Source: CAXMRP01 sp965216515
Lineage (GTDB): Bacteria > Pseudomonadota > Alphaproteobacteria > Rhizobiales > Afifellaceae
Assembly: GCA_965216515.1 (NCBI GenBank)
Contig: OZ244173.1
Coordinates: 310,001-374,000 of the forward strand
Direction: 5' to 3'
DNA: 64,000 nt
The notes under the pieces were generated by a model. That model ran no database searches, was not told the DNA's origin, and saw only the letters and a program-made list of their open reading frames with translations. Made by a program: the position numbers and the translations under genes. This document shows positions 1 to 8,791 of the stretch, piece by piece; position 1 is the stretch's first letter; the number at the start of each line of letters is the position of its first letter.

Positions 1-335
1 ACGACAGCAAGCTTGTCGAAAGGCTGGGCGAGTTTCCCCTGCCGGTGGAAGTCGTGCCGTTTGCCGGACGCGCCATCGTTCGATCCATCGGTCGTGCCGT
101 ATCCGAACTCGGCTTGAAACCACGGATCGAGCAACGTATGGGGCCGGGCGGACCGTTTGTCAGCGATGAAGGCAACCACATTCTTGACATATCCTGCGGT
201 CCTATACCCGATCCCGATATACTGGCATCGCGCCTTTCCGGGCTGGCCGGGGTCGTCGAACATGGTCTGTTTCTCGGCATGGCGGAATCGGCGATCGTGG
301 CCGGACCGGATGGCCTTGTGCGGATCGAGGCGTGA
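1..335 (+). CDS. rpiA: Ribose-5-phosphate isomerase A, C-terminal part
   Basis: This is the last 111 or so codons of RpiA, which interconverts ribose 5-phosphate and ribulose 5-phosphate in the pentose phosphate pathway. The gene enters from the left edge, so its start and active-site half are outside the window. The reading frame is set by codons from base 3. The family's C-terminal signature SDEGNHILDI is visible, followed by the usual GVVEHGLF and AGPDGLVR segments near the end. It is followed 67 bp later by a DUF2059 gene and then gor, an order I recall from Brucella and Rhizobium. The family assignment is firm because this C-terminus is highly conserved. Confidence 0.93.
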   Translation, partial: DSKLVERLGEFPLPVEVVPFAGRAIVRSIGRAVSELGLKPRIEQRMGPGGPFVSDEGNHILDISCGPIPDPDILASRLSGLAGVVEHGLFLGMAESAIVAGPDGLVRIEA

Positions 336-402
336 CGGAAACAAGCAAATCCGCTAACCACTCGACGGATGAACCGGCCAATGGCCGTCAGGAGAGAAAA
401 TC

Positions 403-939
403 ATGGTTCGTATTGTAACCGCCGCACTGATTGCTGCGGCAACCGCGTTCGCCACATCCTTGAACGCCGTGGCCCAGGAGCCCGATTTGCAGGCGCTGGA
501 GCTTGCAAACGAAATTATGGCCTTGAACGGTACGCAGGATGCGATGAATGAGATCCTCCCCAATGTCGCCGATGCCGCCAAGACTACCCTTATTCGGACC
601 AATCCGCAGATGCAGCTAGGGATAATCGAGATTGTCGATCGAAATGCGCTTGAACTGGTTGAGCGCCGCCGCGATCTCGACGCCCGAATCACCCGGTTGT
701 GGACCCAGGCGTTCACGAAAGAGGAATTGCAGGAGATCGTGGCCTTCTACAAGACCCCGACAGGCAGGAAATTTGCCGACCGGCAGCCGCTGATCGCACC
801 TGCGCAGGTGCGCATCGCCGGTGAGTGGTCCAACGAAATCTCCGAGGAACTGGCGCGCCGCGTCCAGGAAGAATTGCGGCTGATGGCCGCTGCCGAACGC
901 AAGCGCCTGGAAGCCGGGCCATCCAAGCCCAAACAGTAG
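403..939 (+). CDS. DUF2059 family secreted protein
   Basis: A 178-residue protein of unknown function. Residues 1-25 form a signal peptide ending AVAQ, so it is expected in the periplasm. The DUF2059 core lies at about residues 95-130, with the typical segment of a tryptophan followed by FTKEELQEIVAFYKTPTG. The C-terminal 40 residues are charged and probably helical. The start is supported by GGAGAG seven bases before the ATG. The gene lies between rpiA and gor and ends 11 bases before the gor start, so it is probably co-transcribed with gor. No enzymatic motif is visible. Confidence 0.85.
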   Translation: MVRIVTAALIAAATAFATSLNAVAQEPDLQALELANEIMALNGTQDAMNEILPNVADAAKTTLIRTNPQMQLGIIEIVDRNALELVERRRDLDARITRLWTQAFTKEELQEIVAFYKTPTGRKFADRQPLIAPAQVRIAGEWSNEISEELARRVQEELRLMAAAERKRLEAGPSKPKQ

Positions 940-950
940 CGGCCGGCGCC

Positions 951-2342
951 GTGGCCCGGTTCGACTATGATCTTTTCGTCATCGGGGCAGGTTCCGGTGG
1001 CGTTCGCGCCGCGCGTCTGGCGGCCGGCGCCGGCGCCCGTGTTGCGGTCGCCGAGGAAGATCGCGTTGGCGGAACATGCGTCATCCGCGGCTGCGTACCG
1101 AAAAAGCTGTTCGTATATGCATCCCAGTTTTCCGAAACCTTCAGCGAAGCAGGCGGATTCGGCTGGAACGTCGGCGTGCCGGTATTTGACTGGCCGACGT
1201 TGAAAGCCAACAAGGATAGAGAGATCGCCCGGCTCGAGGCGGCCTACCGGCACAACCTGGACCGCGCCGGCGTCGAGATAATCGATTCCCGCGCCGAGTT
1301 GGCCGGGCCGCAGCAGATCAGGCTGGTCGCCCAGGACCGGACCGTCACCGCCGAGCGCGTGCTGATAGCGACCGGCGGCAGGGCCAACAGCCATCCCGCG
1401 CTGCCGGGCCACGAACTGTGCATCACCTCCAGGGAAGCCTTTGATCTGGAGCGGCTGCCCGGACGCATTCTTATCGAGGGCGGCGGTTACATCGCCATCG
1501 AGTTTGCAGGGATATTCAACGGTCTCGGCGTCGAGACCACGATTGTATATCGCGGGATGGAGGTTTTATCTCGTTTTGATAATGACTTGAGAAAGCGTAT
1601 TCACAAGGAATATGAACAAAATGGCATAACGATCCGGTGCCATCAGGTTGTGGAGCGCGTGGAACGCCGGAATGGCGGGCTGCATGTCGATTTGTCCGGC
1701 GGCGAGAGCCTGGACACCGATCTGGTCATGCTGGCAGTCGGCCGGGTGCCGAACACAGCGGGTTTGGGGCTGGAATCGGTTGGCCTTGAAGCGGACCGCA
1801 AGGAAGCCATTCCGGTCGATGCGTTCTCCAAAACGGCGATCGACAACATTTGGGCAATTGGCGATGTGACCGACCGCATGCAGCTTACGCCGGTGGCGAT
1901 CCACGAGGCCATGTGCTTCGTCCAGACGGAGTTCTGCGGCAATCCCACCCGACCGGACTACGATTCGGTGCCGACCGCGGTGTTTTCGCAGCCGGAGATC
2001 GGGACAGTCGGTCTTGCCGAAGACGCCGCTCGGGAACAGTTTGAGAACCTCGATATTTACAAGGCGGCGTTTCGGCCCATGAAGAACACGCTGTCGGGCC
2101 ATTCCGGCGAGATGCTGGCCAAGCTGGTCGTCGATGCCGATACCGATCGTGTGCTGGGCGCCCATATATTGGGCCACGGCGCCGGTGAGATGGCCCAACT
2201 CCTGGGCATTGCCGTGAAAATGCGGGCGACTAAGGCCGATTTTGACGCCACCATGGCCGTTCACCCGACCTCGGCGGAAGAGTTGGTCACCATGGCTGAG
2301 CCGAGCGAACGCGTACGGGCCGGCGCTACGGTTGCCGCCTGA
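951..2342 (+). CDS. gor: Glutathione-disulfide reductase
   Basis: A cytosolic flavoenzyme that reduces glutathione disulfide with NADPH. From the GTG at 951 the protein has 463 residues, the usual family size. The FAD-binding GAGSGG is at residues 12-17 and the redox-active pair is C43/C48 in GGTCVIRGCVPKK, a form common in alphaproteobacteria. The catalytic His-Glu pair at the C-terminus is H438/E443 in HPTSAEE. An open frame extends upstream to 825, but that part overlies the DUF2059 gene, so I take the GTG 11 bases after its stop; no clear ribosome binding site precedes it. A patch of AT-rich codons sits at residues 200-230, unlike the rest of the gene. The neighbouring gamma-glutamyl genes fit glutathione metabolism. 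Confidence 0.95.
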   Translation: MARFDYDLFVIGAGSGGVRAARLAAGAGARVAVAEEDRVGGTCVIRGCVPKKLFVYASQFSETFSEAGGFGWNVGVPVFDWPTLKANKDREIARLEAAYRHNLDRAGVEIIDSRAELAGPQQIRLVAQDRTVTAERVLIATGGRANSHPALPGHELCITSREAFDLERLPGRILIEGGGYIAIEFAGIFNGLGVETTIVYRGMEVLSRFDNDLRKRIHKEYEQNGITIRCHQVVERVERRNGGLHVDLSGGESLDTDLVMLAVGRVPNTAGLGLESVGLEADRKEAIPVDAFSKTAIDNIWAIGDVTDRMQLTPVAIHEAMCFVQTEFCGNPTRPDYDSVPTAVFSQPEIGTVGLAEDAAREQFENLDIYKAAFRPMKNTLSGHSGEMLAKLVVDADTDRVLGAHILGHGAGEMAQLLGIAVKMRATKADFDATMAVHPTSAEELVTMAEPSERVRAGATVAA

Positions 2343-2362
2343 TATCCGGAGCCGAGCGCCCG

Positions 2363-2974
2363 ATGGCCCATTTCGCCTGTTTTGGTTATGGATCGCTTGT
2401 CAACACGCAAACGCTGCACGACCAGGTGCGCGTCCGACCGGCACGGATAACGGGCTGGCGGCGGGCCTGGCGGGTAGCCGGGTCGGCCCCGACCGGCAAT
2501 CGCTGCTCGCTTGCTGCGGTGCCCGATCCCGATTGCCACATCCTGGGCCTGGTTGTCATGCAGCACATTGACCGGCGCGCCGACATGGACAAAAGGGAAG
2601 GATGGTACACCACTTCGCCGCTAGCCGACGACCGGATCGACTGGCTCGAACCGGCGCCGGACGATTGGCCGGAGTTGCCCGATCCTGTCGGGATTTTTGT
2701 CGCCAAACCGGTCCATGCCCGCACCGGAGACGCCGAATATCCCGTCATGCTGTCCTATGTCGACACCGTGATCGCCGGGTATCGTGATCGTTTCGGCCAA
2801 GAGGGCGTTGATCATTTTCTCCAAACCACCGCCGACTGGCATGTGCCGATCCTCGATGATCGCGCGGCGCCCAGCTATCCCCGCGCCGTCAACCTGTCCA
2901 GGGCCGAACGGGATTACGTCGACCATCATCTTGGCGCACTTGGCGCGAATGTCGTCGGGCGCAGGGGCGCCTGA
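2363..2974 (+). CDS. Gamma-glutamylcyclotransferase-like protein
   Basis: A 203-residue member of the GGCT/AIG2-like fold. The substrate-binding loop YGSLVN is at residues 9-14, and the expected catalytic glutamate is E79 in MDKREGWY. Family members release 5-oxoproline from gamma-glutamyl compounds, and some ChaC-type members act on glutathione. The exact substrate cannot be read from this sequence. It starts 20 bp after gor and is probably in the same transcript, which makes a role in glutathione or gamma-glutamyl peptide turnover plausible. It is convergent with the YbdK-type ligase gene, whose stop lies 34 bp beyond its own. Confidence 0.8.
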   Translation: MAHFACFGYGSLVNTQTLHDQVRVRPARITGWRRAWRVAGSAPTGNRCSLAAVPDPDCHILGLVVMQHIDRRADMDKREGWYTTSPLADDRIDWLEPAPDDWPELPDPVGIFVAKPVHARTGDAEYPVMLSYVDTVIAGYRDRFGQEGVDHFLQTTADWHVPILDDRAAPSYPRAVNLSRAERDYVDHHLGALGANVVGRRGA

Positions 2975-3008
2975 ACCACCGGAGTTCCGCCCGAAGGCGC
3001 GACCGTCC

Positions 3009-4145
3009 TCAGGTTCCTTCCACGGTTTCGGCGATCAGATGATCGACGACGGCCCGCAGGGCGTCCCGCTCCGAGCGGCCGTCGTTGATCGCCATGTCGT
3101 AGACCCCCAACTGCCGGTCGGCACTGGTCCCGGTTGTGGCGATCAGGTTGGCGCGCGCCACCTCGTTCACGCAACCCAGCGCTTCGGCATCCTCGCCGAT
3201 CAGGTCCATCAACTCCACCATGAGATCGGAAAAAGCGACACTTTCGCCGATGCCGAAATCGATCATGCTGCCTGCCGCGCCATGGCGTTGGGCAAGCCAC
3301 CGGTTTTCGGCGATCAGCGCCCGTTGATAGTTGCGCCAGCGCTGGTTGCGCCGTCGCAGCCGCCACAGCATCCGCGTCAGGCAACGATAGATGGCGGCGA
3401 TCATCAGCGTATCGTCGAGCCGCGTGCAGACGTCGGTGACGCGCATTTCCAGTGTCGGAAACCGTGCCGACGGCCGCAAATCCCACCAGATCTTCGTGCT
3501 GTCCTCGATCATCCCGGCACGCACGATCACATCGACCGTGCGCTGATATTCCGTCCAGCTAGAGAAGCTTTCCGGTAATCCGGTGCGGGGCAGCTCGTTG
3601 AAAACGGAAAGCCGGTAGGATTTCAGACCCGACTTGCGGCCCTGCCAGAAGGGTGACGACGTGGACAGGGCCAGCAGATGCGGCAGGAAATAGGCGAGCT
3701 GGTTGTAAAGGTCGATGCGCAGATCGTCGTCTTCCACGCCGACATGCACATGCATTCCGCACACCAGGAGCCTGCGAACGACGACCTGGAGATCCTTGGC
3801 CAGTTCGTTGTAGCGGTCCCTGTCGGTATTAAGCTGTTGTGTCCAGGTGGCGAATGGATGGGTTGAGGCCGCAATCGGCGCCAGGCCGTATCTCTCGGCC
3901 TCCCTGGCGATCGTTCCGCGCAGATGGGCAAGATGGCCGCGCGCCTCCGTCAGCGTCTGGCAGACCGGCGTGTCGATCTCGATCTGGCAACGCAGGAACT
4001 CCCGCGTCACCTGGCCGCCGAGAAGATCCTCGCATGATGCCAGAAATTCGGCTGGCGGATCGGTGCACAAATCCCGGCTCTCTCGGTCGACGAGAAGATA
4101 TTCCTCCTCTATCCCGATCGACAACGAAGGTTCGGCGATGCTCAT
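3009..4145 (-). CDS. YbdK-type carboxylate-amine ligase (GCS2 family)
   Basis: A 378-residue member of the GCS2 family, related to glutamate-cysteine ligase. The acidic metal and nucleotide motif GIEEEYLLVD is at residues 11-20, and the family histidine segment CGMHVHVGVED follows in the middle of the protein. YbdK of E. coli has weak glutamate-cysteine ligase activity in vitro, and the physiological role of the family is unsettled. The ATG is preceded by AGGGA at a good spacing. Its position next to gor and a GGCT-like gene suggests a gamma-glutamyl or glutathione connection. That is inferred from context only, since it is transcribed towards them rather than with them. Confidence 0.85.
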   Translation of the reverse strand: MSIAEPSLSIGIEEEYLLVDRESRDLCTDPPAEFLASCEDLLGGQVTREFLRCQIEIDTPVCQTLTEARGHLAHLRGTIAREAERYGLAPIAASTHPFATWTQQLNTDRDRYNELAKDLQVVVRRLLVCGMHVHVGVEDDDLRIDLYNQLAYFLPHLLALSTSSPFWQGRKSGLKSYRLSVFNELPRTGLPESFSSWTEYQRTVDVIVRAGMIEDSTKIWWDLRPSARFPTLEMRVTDVCTRLDDTLMIAAIYRCLTRMLWRLRRRNQRWRNYQRALIAENRWLAQRHGAAGSMIDFGIGESVAFSDLMVELMDLIGEDAEALGCVNEVARANLIATTGTSADRQLGVYDMAINDGRSERDALRAVVDHLIAETVEGT

Positions 4146-4181
4146 GGGCGCGTTCCCTGACTGGCTGCCGGCAATAATCGT

Positions 4182-4901
4182 TCACACAAGGTTTTCAAGC
4201 AATCGCCCGATTGTCCAGGCGAGCGCCGCTGCCCCCATGCCGATCACCGTTGTTTCGAATCCCGATACCAGCCAGCTCCGGTTCGACCACCGGCTTTTCA
4301 GCGCGCCGATGGCAAAGAACACGACGACCGTCGCCGCTGTGGCAATGGTCGGCGCCGCCGGCAGGTATAGAAAGAACGGCAGCAACGGGACGCTGCCGCA
4401 TGCCATGAATGCAATGAATGTGAACCAAGCCGCTTTTGCCGGTGAGCGCTCGATGGCGGAAAGACCATGTTCCTCGGCCATCATTGTCGACAGCCACAAA
4501 TCCTTGCGCGACGTAATTGCCGCCACGATCGCCTCCAGTTTGTCGCCGGCCAGTCCCTTTGCCGCAAAAATCTGCCGGATCTCCTCCCGCTCACCGTCCG
4601 GATCGTCGCGAATATGGGATTCCTCCGCTGCCCTGATGCGCTGATAATCCTCGATCTCCGCGCGGCTGCCGGTGAAATTGGCTGCCGCCATGGAGAAACC
4701 GTCCGCCAGGATATTGGCCGCCCCGAGGATAATCACCACGCGCGCCGACAGGTCCGCGCCGATGGCGCCGGCGACAATCGCGAATGTGGTTATGGCGCCA
4801 TCGATACCGCCATAGACCCAATCGCGCAGATAGTTGGCTTGTGGGCCAAGGGCGAGCCGCTTCGCGATCGCGTCCGGCGTATGGCTGTGATTGATATCCA
4901 T
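4182..4901 (-). CDS. VIT1/CCC1-family metal transporter
   Basis: A 239-residue integral membrane protein of the VIT/CCC1 family, which moves Fe(II) or Mn(II) in exchange for protons. Hydrophobic segments are visible near residues 36-50, 54-75, 158-180, 185-202 and 212-232. Between the second and third is a long acidic cytoplasmic stretch (about 80-150) with the MMAEEHGL motif at 140-147, matching the metal-binding helices of plant VIT1. I choose the ATG at 4901 because GGGGAGAAG precedes it and the family begins there; the frame is open further upstream to 5030. It sits 36 bp upstream of the YbdK-type gene on the same strand and may be co-transcribed. Confidence 0.88.
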   Translation of the reverse strand: MDINHSHTPDAIAKRLALGPQANYLRDWVYGGIDGAITTFAIVAGAIGADLSARVVIILGAANILADGFSMAAANFTGSRAEIEDYQRIRAAEESHIRDDPDGEREEIRQIFAAKGLAGDKLEAIVAAITSRKDLWLSTMMAEEHGLSAIERSPAKAAWFTFIAFMACGSVPLLPFFLYLPAAPTIATAATVVVFFAIGALKSRWSNRSWLVSGFETTVIGMGAAALAWTIGRLLENLV

Positions 4902-5140
4902 TGCTTCTCCCCAATCGGCCTGGGTGCCGGTCGACCAGCCTGATATTGCTGTCTGGAACCCTGCGGTCAAACTGGTTATAAGCCGCAGCCAGAGCGCAAG
5001 GGGCCGTGTGGCCGGACAAACCGGACACATTGGCGGTCAACCGGTGCCATTGAACGGCGCCGGAAGCGATGGTGCCTGGCCCCGGCGGCGGTGATGGACC
5101 CGGCGCCACACGCAACGATGGGAAGAAAAGAGTTGGTCCG

Positions 5141-6523
5141 ATGAGTAACAAGTGGACGCCGTCCAGCTGGCGCGAAAAGCCGATTGTTCAGGTGCCGGAT
5201 TATCCCGATCCTGAACGCCTTGGCACCCTGGAAGACCGCCTGGCCACTTATCCGCCACTTGTATTTGCCGGCGAGGCCCGGAAACTCAAGGCGGCATTGG
5301 GCGATGTGTCGAAGGGCAGGGGATTCCTGCTCCAGGGCGGCGATTGCGCGGAAAGTTTCGCCGAGCACGGGGCCGACAATATACGCGATTTCTTCCGCGT
5401 GTTCCTGCAGATGGCGATTGTCCTGACCTATGGCGCGAAATCGCCGGTCGTCAAAGTTGGCCGGATCGCCGGCCAGTTCGCCAAGCCGCGCTCGGCCCCG
5501 ACAGAAAATGTCGATGGCAAGGAACTGCCCAGCTACCGCGGCGATATCGTCAACGGCATCGATTTTTCCGATACGTCGCGGCTTCCCGATCCGGAGCGTC
5601 AGGAGATGGCGTACAGACAGTCGGCGGCAACACTCAATCTGTTGCGCGCCTTCGCCCAGGGCGGGTTCGCCAATCTGGAGCATGTCCATCGCTGGATGGT
5701 CGCCAATGTCGCCGACAGCCCGCAGGCGGAGCGATACCAGCAACTGGCCGATCGGATCAGCGAGTCAGTGGCGTTCATGAGCGCAATCGGCATAACATCG
5801 GAAAGCGCCCCGGCTTTGCGCCAGACCGAATTTTTCACCAGCCATGAAGCGCTTTTGCTGGGTTACGAGCAGGCGCTGACCCGTGTCGATTCCACCACGG
5901 GTGACTGGTATGCGACCTCCGGCCACATGATCTGGATCGGAGACAGAACCCGTCAGCCCGATCACGCCCATGTGGAGTATTTCCGCGGCATCCAAAATCC
6001 GATCGGCATGAAGTGCGGTCCGTCGCTTGAGCCCGATGGCCTGATCCGGTTGCTGGATATCCTCAATCCCAAAGACGAGCCTGGCCGGATCACGCTGATC
6101 AACCGTTTTGGCGCCGGCAAGGTCGGCGAGCATCTGCCCGCCCTCATTCGTGCTGTCGAACGCGAAGGCCGGACAGTTGTCTGGTCGTGCGATCCGATGC
6201 ACGGCAACACGATCAAGGCGGCAACGGGCTTCAAGACGCGGCCGTTCCAGGCGATCCTTCAGGAGGTGCAAGAGTTCTTCGCCGTGCATGAGGCGGAAGG
6301 CACCCACCCCGGCGGATTGCATATCGAGATGACGGGCAAGAATGTGACCGAGTGCACCGGCGGTGCCTATGCGATTTCCGACGACGATCTGTCCGACCGC
6401 TACCATACCCATTGCGATCCGAGACTGAACGCCGATCAGGCGCTGGAGCTCGCTTTCCTCGTCGCCGAAAGGCTGAATCGCGGCGACCAGGCGCACGCTG
6501 GCAACCAGGCGGCCAGGGCCTAG
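5141..6523 (+). CDS. aroG: Class II DAHP synthase (3-deoxy-7-phosphoheptulonate synthase)
   Basis: A cytosolic enzyme that condenses phosphoenolpyruvate and erythrose 4-phosphate in the first step of the shikimate pathway. The 460-residue length and the sequence are those of the plant/Mycobacterium type II family, not the E. coli type. The QGGDCAESF motif at residues 65-73 holds the metal-binding cysteine. Further type II signatures are GRIAGQFAKPRS, KCGPSLEPDGLIRLL, WSCDPMHGNT and GGLHIEMTG. The ATG at 5141 begins the family-typical MSNKWTPSSWR; the frame is open upstream to 5069 without family similarity. A GFA gene follows 13 bp after the stop and probably shares the transcript. Confidence 0.95.
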   Translation: MSNKWTPSSWREKPIVQVPDYPDPERLGTLEDRLATYPPLVFAGEARKLKAALGDVSKGRGFLLQGGDCAESFAEHGADNIRDFFRVFLQMAIVLTYGAKSPVVKVGRIAGQFAKPRSAPTENVDGKELPSYRGDIVNGIDFSDTSRLPDPERQEMAYRQSAATLNLLRAFAQGGFANLEHVHRWMVANVADSPQAERYQQLADRISESVAFMSAIGITSESAPALRQTEFFTSHEALLLGYEQALTRVDSTTGDWYATSGHMIWIGDRTRQPDHAHVEYFRGIQNPIGMKCGPSLEPDGLIRLLDILNPKDEPGRITLINRFGAGKVGEHLPALIRAVEREGRTVVWSCDPMHGNTIKAATGFKTRPFQAILQEVQEFFAVHEAEGTHPGGLHIEMTGKNVTECTGGAYAISDDDLSDRYHTHCDPRLNADQALELAFLVAERLNRGDQAHAGNQAARA

Positions 6524-6536
6524 CGGACCACGGGCG

Positions 6537-6950
6537 ATGTCGAAACCGTCGCGGCTGACCGGCCGGTGCAACTGCGGTGCGGTGACGTTTCGTGCCGAAG
6601 GCCCGTTTCGGCCGCCCCGGGCATGCCATTGCACATCCTGCCGCCGCCAGTCCGGCCATTTCCTGGCTGCGACACAGACCGATCGCGACAAAATCACGAT
6701 CACCGGATCCGGCGAACTGGCCTGGTTCCGGGCCAGCGACGACGCCAGGCGCGGCTTCTGCCGGACCTGCGGTGCGCACCTGTTCTGGGAGCGGAATGGA
6801 AGCGATCGGACATCGATTTTCATGGGTTGCATCGACGCGCCCACCGGCCTTGTTCTCGCCGACCATATCTATGTCGCCGAAAAGGGCGACTATTATCAGA
6901 TCACCGATCACCTGCCGGTGTTTGCCGGACCGGTGCGCAACGGCACCTGA
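6537..6950 (+). CDS. GFA family zinc protein
   Basis: A 137-residue protein of the GFA (Gfa-like, Mss4-fold) family. The name comes from a proposed glutathione-dependent formaldehyde-activating enzyme, a function disputed for most members. All the expected zinc cysteines are present: C11 and C13 (CNC), C30, C32 and C35 (CHCTSC), and C75 and C78 (CRTC). It begins 13 bp after the DAHP synthase stop, so it is likely translated from the same message; the ribosome binding site is weak. A second GFA gene lies at 17540. No substrate can be assigned. Confidence 0.88.
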   Translation: MSKPSRLTGRCNCGAVTFRAEGPFRPPRACHCTSCRRQSGHFLAATQTDRDKITITGSGELAWFRASDDARRGFCRTCGAHLFWERNGSDRTSIFMGCIDAPTGLVLADHIYVAEKGDYYQITDHLPVFAGPVRNGT

Positions 6951-7120
6951 GCAGGCCAGGGTGGTCGTCGCGTGGCGTCCGGCACCGACCGATTTGGTCT
7001 GCGCTTCAGGTCGGCCGGCGCCGCGGAAACGAGCGCCCGGAAAGGGCCGGATTTGCTGATTGCCCGGGTCGTCGGGGTGTTCTAAACCCGCGCGACGGCA
7101 ATTTCACGGTTCGGCACCCC

Positions 7121-8791
7121 ATGACGGTTACGCTGAAAATCGCAGTCGGCCAACTCAACCCGATCGTCGGCGACATCGACGGCAACCTGCAACTCGCACT
7201 GGCGGCCTGGCAGGATGCTGGCGCCATGGGTGCGGACCTGCTTGTCCTGACGGAACTCTTCATTTCCGGATATCCGCCCGAAGACCTGGTTCTGAAGCCG
7301 GTATTCGTAACCGCCTGCCAGGACGCCGTGGCCGAGCTGGCCCGCCAGACAGGCGACGGACCGGCGATCATCATCGGCAGTCCCTGGCGCGACGGCGACA
7401 AGGTGCACAACGGAATCGCGCTCCTCGACGGCGGTGAAATTTCCGCTGTGCGGTTCAAGGTCGAACTGCCGAACTATGGTGTGTTTGACGAGGCGCGCGT
7501 GTTCAAACCCGGTCCGCTGCCGGGCCCGGTCGACTTTCGCGGTGTCCGCATCGGCATGCCGGTCTGCGAGGATATCTGGGTCGAGGGTGTGGTGGAATGC
7601 CTGAAGGAGACCGGCGCGGAAATCCTGATCACACCCAACGGTTCGCCCTATTGGCGGCAAAAGGCCGGCGAACGGCTTCAGGTTGCCGTCGCCCGGGTTG
7701 TCGAAACCGGTTTGCCGATCGTCTACGCCAATCAGTTCGGCGGGCAGGACGAGCTTGTGTTCGACGGCGGCTCCTTCGGCCTCAACGCCGACCGGACGCT
7801 GGCATTCCAGATGCCGCAGTTTCGCACCGACATCGCCATGACGATCTGGCAACGGCCCGGCGCGGCGGGCGACGGCGCCTGGCGCTGTGTCAACGGCCCG
7901 GCGGTTGATCTGCCTGAAACGGAGACCGCCGATTGGATGGCGACCGTCATCGGCCTGCGCGACTATGTGGACAAGAACCATTTTCCCGGCATCATACTGG
8001 GCTTGTCGGGCGGTATCGATTCGGCCATCTGCGCGGCCATCGCCGTCGATGCGCTGGGCGCCGATCGCGTCCATTGCGTGATGTTGCCCTATCTCTACAC
8101 CTCCGGAGCCAGCCTTGAAGATGCCGCCGCCTGCGCCGCTGCGCTCGGCGTGCGTTATGACACCGTGCCCATCGCCGACGCGGTCAACGGATTTTCCGGC
8201 ATGCTTGCGCCACTTTTCGAAGACCGCGAGCCGGATATCACCGAGGAAAACATACAGTCGCGTGTTCGCGGCACGGCGCTGATGGCGTTGTCCAACAAGT
8301 TCGGTGACATGCTGGCGACCACCGGCAACAAGTCGGAAGTCTCGGTCGGTTACGCGACCATCTATGGCGACATGAACGGTGGCTTCAATCCGATCAAGGA
8401 TCTCTATAAAACCGAGGTGTATCGGCTTGCCCGCTGGCGCAACGAAAATCACCCGGATGGTGTCCTCGGGCCGCCGGGCATCGTGATCCCGGACAATATC
8501 ATCGACAAGGCGCCGACCGCGGAGTTGCGCGAAGACCAGACCGATCAGGATTCGCTGCCGGAATACGAGGTGCTCGACGACATTCTGGAATGCCTGGTCG
8601 AGGGTGAGATGAGTGTCGCCGAAATTACCGCGCGCGGCCATGACCGCGCCACCGTCACCAAGGTGGAACGCCTGCTTTACATCGCCGAATACAAGCGCCG
8701 GCAAGCCGCGCCCGGCGTCAAGATCACCCGTCGGAATTTTGGCCGGGACCGCCGGTATCCGATCACCAACCGGTTTCGGGATCGCACATGA
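7121..8791 (+). CDS. nadE: Glutamine-dependent NAD+ synthetase
   Basis: A 556-residue cytosolic enzyme that amidates nicotinic acid adenine dinucleotide to NAD+, using ammonia released from glutamine. The N-terminal nitrilase-type glutaminase domain (about 1-265) shows its Glu-Lys-Cys triad: the Glu in VLTELFISGYPPEDL, the Lys in FKVELPNYGVF and the Cys in MPVCEDIW. The C-terminal synthetase domain starts near residue 285 with the ATP-binding LGLSGGIDSAI. The frame is open upstream to 6566, but that part overlies the GFA gene; the ATG at 7121 begins the family-typical MTVTLKIAVGQLNP. Its TGA overlaps the ATG of gltX, so the two are translationally coupled. Confidence 0.96.
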   Translation: MTVTLKIAVGQLNPIVGDIDGNLQLALAAWQDAGAMGADLLVLTELFISGYPPEDLVLKPVFVTACQDAVAELARQTGDGPAIIIGSPWRDGDKVHNGIALLDGGEISAVRFKVELPNYGVFDEARVFKPGPLPGPVDFRGVRIGMPVCEDIWVEGVVECLKETGAEILITPNGSPYWRQKAGERLQVAVARVVETGLPIVYANQFGGQDELVFDGGSFGLNADRTLAFQMPQFRTDIAMTIWQRPGAAGDGAWRCVNGPAVDLPETETADWMATVIGLRDYVDKNHFPGIILGLSGGIDSAICAAIAVDALGADRVHCVMLPYLYTSGASLEDAAACAAALGVRYDTVPIADAVNGFSGMLAPLFEDREPDITEENIQSRVRGTALMALSNKFGDMLATTGNKSEVSVGYATIYGDMNGGFNPIKDLYKTEVYRLARWRNENHPDGVLGPPGIVIPDNIIDKAPTAELREDQTDQDSLPEYEVLDDILECLVEGEMSVAEITARGHDRATVTKVERLLYIAEYKRRQAAPGVKITRRNFGRDRRYPITNRFRDRT

